Origin: ARS1285 sp041656875
GTDB lineage: Archaea > Nanobdellota > Nanobdellia > Pacearchaeales > GW2011-AR1
Direction of reading: 5' to 3'
Assembly: GCA_041656875.1 (NCBI GenBank)
Contig: JBBACR010000002.1
Span: forward strand, 32,169-96,168
Length of the DNA: 64,000 bases
Shown: positions 58,709 to 64,000 of the stretch, piece by piece
How positions within the stretch are numbered: the stretch's first letter is position 1
How the letters are laid out: every line of letters begins with the position of its first letter
Made by a program: the position numbers and the translations under genes
Notes under the pieces: model-generated
What the model was told of the DNA's origin: nothing
The model's database searches: none
Seen by the model: the letters and a program-made list of their open reading frames with translations, nothing else

Positions 58709-60208
58709 ATGAAGCTAATAATAAAAAAATTAAGATTTTTAACAGGTAGACCTGTTTGTATGATCCATGAAGAAACTGCAAAGAAAATGAGTCTTCATGT
58801 AGGTAATAGGGTGGCTATAACCAATAAAAGGCATGAAAAAATAATATCCATAGTAGACACCGTTACAAAAATAATAACTCCTGGTGAGATTGCAGTTTCA
58901 GAAGAAATTTTAGAAATCTTAAAACTTAATGATAAAGAGCCTGTTAATGTTGAAATAACTGAGCGTCCAAGAAGTCTTTCTTTTATAAAAAATAAATTAA
59001 TGGGTTCAAGACTAAAAAAAGAAGAAATTCGTGAGATAATTAATGATATCGCAGATAATTCTTTAACTGAAGTTGAAGTTGCATTTTTTATTTCTGCAGT
59101 TTATAGCAGGGATATGAATATAGAAGAAACAAAATATCTAATTCAAGCCATGGTTGAAAGTGGAACTAGGCTTAACCTTGGGGGAGAGGTTGCTGATAAA
59201 CATTGTATTGGCGGAATAGCCGGAAACAGGACAACCCCCATTGTAGTTTCAATAGGTGCTGCTGCAGGGCTTATCATGCCCAAGACTTCATCAAGAGCAA
59301 TAACTAGTGCTGCAGGCACTGCAGATTCAATAGAAACCATTGCAAGAGTTGATTTTTCAATAAATGATATTAAAAAAATAATAAAAAAGACAAATGCTTG
59401 TCTTGTTTGGGGTGGCACCCTTGGACTTGCTCCTGTTGACGATAAGATAATAAAAGTAGAAAGACTTGTTAATATTGATTCAACAGCACAATTACTTGCA
59501 AGTATTCTTTCTAAAAAAATTTCTGTTGGAAGTAAGTATGTTTTAATTGATATTCCGCAAGGTAGGTCTTCAAAAGTAAATAAAAAACAAGCTGTTAAGT
59601 TAAGAGAAAAATTCTTGATTCTTGGAAAACTATTTGGATTGAAAATTGAAGTTGTTTTAACTGAGGGTTCAGAGCCTATTGGAAATGGTATAGGCCCTGT
59701 TCTTGAAATTAAAGATGTTATTAAAGTGTTGAGTAAAGATGCAGATGCTCCAAAAGATCTCGAAGAAAAATCATTGGTTCTAGCTGGCAGACTTTTAGAA
59801 TTAACAAAAAAAGCAAAGCCAAACAAGGGTTTTGATATGGCAAAAGAGATTTTAGATTCTGGAAAAGCACTTAAAAAATTTAAACAAATAATTGAAGCTC
59901 AAGAAGGTAGTTTAACTGTTTCTCAAAAACCCAAATTTTCTTTTGATGTAAAATCTCAAGACCGAATAAAGATAAGTCATTATGATAATAAGATGATAAA
60001 CAAGATTGCTAGATTTGCAGGATGTCCTGAAGATACTGCTGCAGGTATTTATCTTCATAAAAAGAAAGGAGAAATTGTAGAAAAGAACCAATCGATATTT
60101 ACAATTTATACATTATCTGAAGAAAAATTAAAACAAGCAAAAAGTCTTTATGAGAGAAACAAAGAAAAAGTATTTGAGTATAAAATTTTAACCAAAGATT
60201 GCTCTTAA
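58709..60208 (+). CDS. deoA: AMP phosphorylase (archaeal thymidine phosphorylase-like)
   Basis: 499 residues, the long archaeal form with an amino-terminal extra domain (about 1-85) before the phosphorylase fold. The phosphate-binding KHCIGGIAGNRTTPIVVSIGAAAGLIMPKTSSRAITSAAGTAD (about 164-206) is diagnostic. It splits AMP with phosphate into adenine and ribose-1,5-bisphosphate, the first step of the archaeal pentose bisphosphate pathway. The e2b2 protein at 39963 may be the next enzyme; a RuBisCO is not seen. It follows the AI-2E gene by 19 bases. Confidence 0.93.
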   Translation: MKLIIKKLRFLTGRPVCMIHEETAKKMSLHVGNRVAITNKRHEKIISIVDTVTKIITPGEIAVSEEILEILKLNDKEPVNVEITERPRSLSFIKNKLMGSRLKKEEIREIINDIADNSLTEVEVAFFISAVYSRDMNIEETKYLIQAMVESGTRLNLGGEVADKHCIGGIAGNRTTPIVVSIGAAAGLIMPKTSSRAITSAAGTADSIETIARVDFSINDIKKIIKKTNACLVWGGTLGLAPVDDKIIKVERLVNIDSTAQLLASILSKKISVGSKYVLIDIPQGRSSKVNKKQAVKLREKFLILGKLFGLKIEVVLTEGSEPIGNGIGPVLEIKDVIKVLSKDADAPKDLEEKSLVLAGRLLELTKKAKPNKGFDMAKEILDSGKALKKFKQIIEAQEGSLTVSQKPKFSFDVKSQDRIKISHYDNKMINKIARFAGCPEDTAAGIYLHKKKGEIVEKNQSIFTIYTLSEEKLKQAKSLYERNKEKVFEYKILTKDCS

Positions 60209-60221
60209 GTAAACTAATTTT

Positions 60222-61934
60222 TTAATATAACAAATTATGTATTGAATCAAGATATTTAATATGTTCTGATCTTACATCAGTTATTAAAGATTTATTGTTG
60301 CTTATTTTTTTTATGAGTTCATATCCTTTTTGTCCTCCAATTACCATTGGGAGGATAACATAGTCTGCTCCAGATTTATAGAGTCTTTTTGCTTCGCTTA
60401 TTCTTTTAGCTACAATAAATACTAGAGTTTTAGGATTGACTTTTTTTATTTTCTTTAAAAGTAGCAGATTATCATCAACATCTGTAACTGTACTCACAAT
60501 AATTTCAGTTTCTTCGAGGTTAATTCTATTAAAAATTTCTTCATTCATAAAGTCGCCATAAACACACTGGGTCTTTTTTTCTTTTAGAGATTTAATTATC
60601 TTAGGGTTATAATCAACAACAAGTACTTGCTTATTTTCTCTTTTAAATTCTTTTAATAATAGGCTCCCCATTCTATGGCAGCCAAAAATTATTATTTTAG
60701 GCTTGTAATAATCCTTAGTTGAATTATATTTTTTAATAACTATTGATTTAAATGGATTAAGTATCCAACCGAACATTCGAAAGATTCCATTCCCATAGTT
60801 AATCAGATAGTTGGTAAGATACATTGTGAGGACAGTTATTAAAACAAGTGTACTAAATAGCCCATGATTGATATCTTTTGCATTAAGTCCAATTGTTAAA
60901 ATGATAAGTGAGAATTCACTAGTTTGAGCGAGTGCATTTCCTGTTAAAAATGCAGTTCTTTTTTCATAACCGAGTATTCTTACAAGAACCATTGTAACGA
61001 CCGGTTTTACAATTAAGATTAATGCTAGGCAGATTAAAAATATTGAAAAGAATTCTTTTGGGATAAGTTCAAGTTGCATTCCAAGTGCAACAAAAAATAT
61101 TAATGCAAAGAATTCTCTAAGTGGACCTATCTTTCCTTCTATCTCAAGTTTGTAATCCGAATTCGCAAGAATAACTCCTGCAAAAAAAGCACCTATTACT
61201 AAAGATAACCCCGCAACACTGGCCCCTATTGTAAGTAAAAATAAAAATGAAATAGAAACCAGTAATAAAAATTCAGTATTTTTTGCAGCTACCCTAAACA
61301 TAGGATTTACTATTTTTGAGAGGATAAGCGCCAAAACAACAAAGACTAATGCCTTTATTAGGATTATTACTAAACTATTAAGGGTTAAATCACTTAAAAG
61401 TATAGACAATGCAATAATTGCAGCAATATCTTGAATAACAAGTATTCCTATCAAAATTCTTCCATAAAGAGTGTCGAGTTCATCTCGATCCGAGAGAAGT
61501 TTAACAATAATCATCGTGCTACTAAATGCAACAATAAGTCCAATGTAAATCAGAGCCTTTCCAGAAACTCCAAACCAGCCAAAAATAAAGAAACTTATTA
61601 AAAATAATAGTATGACTTCAAGTGCTCCAGCAATTAAAGAAACACTTCCAACTTCTTTTAATTTTTTAAACTGTATCTCAAGTCCTGCAGTAAATATCAG
61701 AAAAGCAATTCCAATTTGAGACAATGAAAAAATAAGATTAGGGTCTTTAATTAAGCCCAATGCTAAAGGTCCAATGAGTATTCCTGTGATAATATATGCA
61801 GGAATCAAAGGTTGCTTAAATACTCTCATTAAAAATCCAATTGTCGTAGCAATTAATATCATAATTCCTATCTCAAAAAAAACAATTAAGTCTGCTGGAA
61901 TTTCTGAAATAAAACCCTGTAAAACACTAAGCAT
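60222..61934 (-). CDS. Monovalent cation:proton antiporter-2 with TrkA-N domain (KefB-like)
   Basis: 570 residues. About 12 membrane helices (to about residue 395), beginning EIGIMILIATTIGFLMRVFKQPLIPAYIITGILIGPLALGL and with AFSSTMIIVKLLSDRDELDT. A Rossmann TrkA-N domain follows (KIIIFGCHRMGSLLLKEFKRENKQVLVVD, about 425-453) to the end. It exchanges K+ or Na+ for H+ and is gated by nucleotide binding. The start at 61934 faces the 66-bp tandem array, and its promoter must lie between 61935 and about 62013. Confidence 0.92.
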   Translation of the reverse strand: MLSVLQGFISEIPADLIVFFEIGIMILIATTIGFLMRVFKQPLIPAYIITGILIGPLALGLIKDPNLIFSLSQIGIAFLIFTAGLEIQFKKLKEVGSVSLIAGALEVILLFLISFFIFGWFGVSGKALIYIGLIVAFSSTMIIVKLLSDRDELDTLYGRILIGILVIQDIAAIIALSILLSDLTLNSLVIILIKALVFVVLALILSKIVNPMFRVAAKNTEFLLLVSISFLFLLTIGASVAGLSLVIGAFFAGVILANSDYKLEIEGKIGPLREFFALIFFVALGMQLELIPKEFFSIFLICLALILIVKPVVTMVLVRILGYEKRTAFLTGNALAQTSEFSLIILTIGLNAKDINHGLFSTLVLITVLTMYLTNYLINYGNGIFRMFGWILNPFKSIVIKKYNSTKDYYKPKIIIFGCHRMGSLLLKEFKRENKQVLVVDYNPKIIKSLKEKKTQCVYGDFMNEEIFNRINLEETEIIVSTVTDVDDNLLLLKKIKKVNPKTLVFIVAKRISEAKRLYKSGADYVILPMVIGGQKGYELIKKISNNKSLITDVRSEHIKYLDSIHNLLY

Positions 61935-62013
61935 CTCTTTTCACCATTTATTAATGTCCATTTTTAACTATAAAAATATTTCTAAGTTATATATTCTAAC
62001 TATCTAAAAATCC

Positions 62014-62395
62014 ATGCCACATTATCCAGATTTTTTAAAGCAGAAAATTGCCTCAGAACAATTTTATCATCTAAAATTCATACTGCATTATCCAGATTTT
62101 TTAAAGCAGAAAATTGCCTCAGAACAATTTTATNNNNNNNNNNNNNNNNNNNNNNNNNNNNNNNNNNNNNNNNNNNNNNNNNNNNNNNNNNNNNNNNNNN
62201 NNNNNNNNNNNNNNNNNNNNNNNNNNNNNNNNNCATTATCCAGATTTTTTAAAGCAGAAAATTGCCTCAGAACAATTTTATCATCTAAAATTCATACTGC
62301 ATTATCCAGATTTTTTAAAGCAGAAAATTGCCTCAGAACAATTTTATGATACAAAAAATCTATACTGTAGTATAGTAGATTTTTTAAAGTTTTGA
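62014..62395 (+). repeat. 66-bp tandem repeat array, open in one frame
   Basis: Four visible copies of a 66-bp unit, starting CATTATCCAGATTTTTTAAA, begin at 62020, 62086, 62234 and 62300, the second and third broken by the scaffold gap; a degenerate copy ends at 62395. Visible copies are identical. Each unit holds a hairpin AAAATTG-CCTCAGAA-CAATTTT and a TATA-like TTTTTTAAAG. Since 66 is 22 codons, frame 1 stays open from ATG 62014 to TGA 62395 if the gap is in phase, giving repeats that begin HYPDFLKQKIASEQFY. A TTATATA box at 61988-61994 lies upstream of that ATG. True copy number is unknown. Confidence 0.85.
62134..62233. other. Assembly gap of 100 N
   Basis: Exactly 100 unknown bases, the usual scaffold-gap placeholder. 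It falls inside the tandem array, so it probably stands for collapsed repeat copies. In-phase repeats would need a true gap of 18 + 66n bases. Confidence 0.97.
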
Positions 62396-62409
62396 ACTGT
62401 TATTTAAGT

Positions 62410-62679
62410 ATGTATAAGCCTCAGGACCACATACAACAAATAGCAGACCACATAAAGAAGAACCTCAGCAAAGGTTATACTATGGAGTCTTTAAAATTTT
62501 CTTTGATGAATCAGGGATATTCTAGAATTTCTATTGAAAAAGCAATTGATCTTGCAAATCTGCAGTTAGCTTCAAAAGTTCCAATACTTAGAGAAAAGCC
62601 CCAAATAACTTATACTGCAATTCCAGAAGTTTCAAGGCCAGGATTTTTTAAAAGAGTATTTGGCAAATTATTTAGATAG
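62410..62679 (+). CDS. Hypothetical protein, 89 residues, probably conserved in DPANN
   Basis: From ATG 62410 the protein reads MYKPQDHIQQIADHIKKNLSK..., with a compact helical domain (GYTMESLKFSLMNQGYSRISIEKAIDLANLQL, about 22-53) that looks like a UBA-type three-helix bundle, and a basic end (RPGFFKRVFGKLFR). I recall similar short proteins in DPANN genomes, without function. The TTTTTTAAAG of the degenerate last repeat (62380-62389) is 21-30 bases upstream, so this gene probably takes its promoter from the array edge. Its last bases overlap the 3' end of the opposite gene at 62668. Confidence 0.65.
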   Translation: MYKPQDHIQQIADHIKKNLSKGYTMESLKFSLMNQGYSRISIEKAIDLANLQLASKVPILREKPQITYTAIPEVSRPGFFKRVFGKLFR

Positions 62680-63339
62680 TTCTTTTTTACTTTTAGAAAC
62701 CTTGGGTTTATCTTTGATTTCTTCTTTAAGGTTTATCTCACTTTCAGCTTCTTCTTCTCTTTTAATTTTTTTATCAACAACTAACAAAAGCATAAGGAGA
62801 ATAAACAAAAGAAATGTAGTTGAACTCACAAGGAGTACTTTTGGATTTTGAGCTTTAGTTATGTTGGTTATAAAACCCTTTAAATTAATAACAACATTCC
62901 CAGTTATCTCGCTAATATCCACATTATGGCTATCTCCCTTAATGTTTGCATATGCCCATATGCCCACTCCTGCAGAACCAGTCTCAGCATTATAGAGTAA
63001 TGCTCCATAATATTCTCCTGATTTTTCAAAAGTTAAACATACATCTACTTCTTTTTGATCATTATTTGAAACAATTTTTTCAGCAAAACCATTTATTATT
63101 GAAAGGTTAGTTGAATCAAGATTATAATCATTTAAATCCTTTGAATCTGCTTTATCTGTCCATCTGATTCTTGCACTCAAATTTCCTCTATAATCACTAA
63201 AAACTGTGACTGTTTGACATATCCTTTCATTTGTGTTTCCACTAAATTCTATTTTGGGTGGATGAAGTAATAACAAAGTTGCAGAAGTAGAACTTATAAT
63301 AAAAAAACTTACAAAAATAAAAATTAATATCTTCTTCAT
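62668..63339 (-). CDS. Secreted protein with carboxy-terminal membrane anchor
   Basis: 223 residues from ATG 63339, which follows a ribosome-binding site AGAGGTAAA; a start at 63369 would add ten residues. Signal segment (KKILIFIFVSFFIISSTSA, about 2-20), an extracytoplasmic region of about 145 residues with Cys and beta-rich character (KIEFSGNTNERICQTVTVFSDYRG, VDVCLTFEKSGEYYGALLYN), a membrane helix (about 168-190) and a charged Lys/Glu tail. It pairs with the secreted protein at 63409, 69 bases upstream. Not a recognised family. Confidence 0.65.
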   Translation of the reverse strand: MKKILIFIFVSFFIISSTSATLLLLHPPKIEFSGNTNERICQTVTVFSDYRGNLSARIRWTDKADSKDLNDYNLDSTNLSIINGFAEKIVSNNDQKEVDVCLTFEKSGEYYGALLYNAETGSAGVGIWAYANIKGDSHNVDISEITGNVVINLKGFITNITKAQNPKVLLVSSTTFLLFILLMLLLVVDKKIKREEEAESEINLKEEIKDKPKVSKSKKELSK

Positions 63340-63408
63340 TTTACCTCTTTTTATATTAGATAAAAGCATAATTCCTTTTTAAGAATTCTTATTCAAGAAT
63401 ATCTATAA

Positions 63409-63945
63409 TCAAGTGAGATTTGGCATAGCATAGAAAATTATTTCTGCTTTTTGATTCAGCATATCTTCTCTTATTTTATTATCATACTTATTTAAGTCTA
63501 GTTGCATATAAAACGAGCCTTTTTTATATTCATCATCTCCAGTGGGTTTTTCAATACCAATACTCCAATTTCCTATTTTTTCTGGTTGGATAGTAATATT
63601 ACCAACTGTTTTTTGAAATCTGAAATACAAATAATTAAATATTTCATTAGAATTTTCTTTAAGGATAGGAGTTATTATTACATCAACATTTCCAGTATTG
63701 TTAATGTCTACTTTTATCTCTTTGGTTTTCATAGAACTCTTGCTTAGATTTCCAAGACTAACTTGATTAGGTACCTGTATGCCTACAAATGATGTAAATC
63801 CAACTAAATCTACTTCAACAACCATAGTATCATTTGAACTTAAGTTCGTCTCTTCAGCAGAAACATTGTTTAGACCAAAATAGAAAGTTGCCCCTAGAAT
63901 AATTAGTGCAGTCAAAATGATAGTATTGGATAATACTATTTTCAT
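63409..63945 (-). CDS. Secreted Ig-like domain protein
   Basis: 178 residues. An amino-terminal signal or anchor (IVLSNTIILTALIILGATFYFG, about 3-24) is followed by one beta-sandwich domain with segments VQVPNQVSLGNLSKSS-like (QVPNQVSLGNLSKSSMKTKE), VDINNTGNVDVIITPIL and IGNWSIGIEKPTGD. It is the first gene of the two-gene minus-strand unit ending at 62668. The domain resembles Ig-like surface modules. Several N-x-S/T sites (NLSS, NNTG, NITI, NWSI) make it a likely AglB substrate. Confidence 0.62.
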   Translation of the reverse strand: MKIVLSNTIILTALIILGATFYFGLNNVSAEETNLSSNDTMVVEVDLVGFTSFVGIQVPNQVSLGNLSKSSMKTKEIKVDINNTGNVDVIITPILKENSNEIFNYLYFRFQKTVGNITIQPEKIGNWSIGIEKPTGDDEYKKGSFYMQLDLNKYDNKIREDMLNQKAEIIFYAMPNLT

Positions 63946-64000
63946 AAATATATATCTTAGAATATACTTTAAATATTTTCCGGTTTTGTCTATCTTATTA

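Noticed and set aside
59143..59826. Long minus-strand frame of 227 codons inside AMP phosphorylase
   Set aside because: The opposite strand encodes a complete enzyme with its diagnostic phosphate-binding loop; the shadow has no recognisable motif.
62014..62395. CRISPR array at the repeated sequence
   Set aside because: The 66-bp units are identical through their whole length, including the 18 bases that would be the spacer, and no cas gene is near. It is a tandem repeat.

Overview
The window comes from an AT-rich archaeal genome, most likely a DPANN archaeon of the Woesearchaeota/Pacearchaeota kind. The evidence is archaeal: archaeal/eukaryotic-type ribosomal proteins (L18e, L21e, L19e, L32e, S4e), archaeal RNA polymerase subunits D, F and N, RNase P protein Rpp21, aIF1, a split SecD/SecF pair, prefoldin, an STT3/AglB oligosaccharyltransferase, AMP phosphorylase and many leaderless genes with a TATA-like box about 25 bp upstream of the start codon. 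Placement inside DPANN is inference from reduced proteins (a short RpoD without cysteines) and from small proteins that look DPANN-specific. A run of 100 N at 62134-62233 marks a scaffold gap inside a tandem repeat.

Layout. 1-2.7 kb: the edge of a toxin-antitoxin-like pair, RadC, an unknown gene and a solitary Dam-type methylase. 2.8-7.7 kb (minus): the S9-L13-L18e-tRNA-Leu-RpoD-S11-S4-S13-DUF655-RpoF-L21e cluster. 8.8-13.9 kb (minus): an ABC exporter made of two separate MacB/FtsX permeases, one ATPase and two membrane-anchored COG1361-type proteins. 14-16.5 kb: an RNA island with Dus, RNase P Rpp21, RpoN, 5S rRNA and tRNAs Leu, Arg and Gly; two of these tRNAs are followed by small related inserts flanked by copies of the tRNA 3' end. 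16.6-19.1 kb: SecF and SecD. 19.1-38.6 kb: a surface glycan and N-glycosylation island with dTDP-rhamnose genes, a short UDP-sugar dehydrogenase, a flippase, about ten glycosyltransferases, two related methyltransferases, a GlcNAc-1-P transferase-like enzyme and AglB. 38.7-43.1 kb: housekeeping genes including an e2b2/ribose-1,5-bisphosphate isomerase-like protein, a pyrimidine 5'-nucleotidase-like HAD protein, prefoldin alpha with a His/Cys tail, VanZ-like and DUF106 proteins. 43.2-56.6 kb (minus): SecY and the large ribosomal superoperon from L3 to L15, with S3-L29-aIF1 displaced to lie between S5 and L30. 56.8-64 kb: a conserved unknown gene, an AI-2E-type permease, AMP phosphorylase, a KefB-like antiporter, the 66-bp tandem array and three small genes.

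How the genes work together. RmlA, RmlB and an epimerase/reductase-like RmlD would make dTDP-rhamnose without a separate RmlC. With UDP-uronate from the Ugd-like enzyme, these feed the glycosyltransferases that build a lipid-linked glycan started by the GlcNAc-1-P transferase. The flippase moves it across the membrane and AglB transfers it to proteins exported through SecY/SecDF. AMP phosphorylase and the e2b2 protein are two steps of the archaeal AMP (pentose bisphosphate) pathway; RuBisCO is not in the window.

The least explained structures are the pair of tRNA-tail inserts at 15.8 and 16.5 kb and the 66-bp array at 62 kb, which is at once an open reading frame, a series of hairpins and a series of TATA-like motifs.
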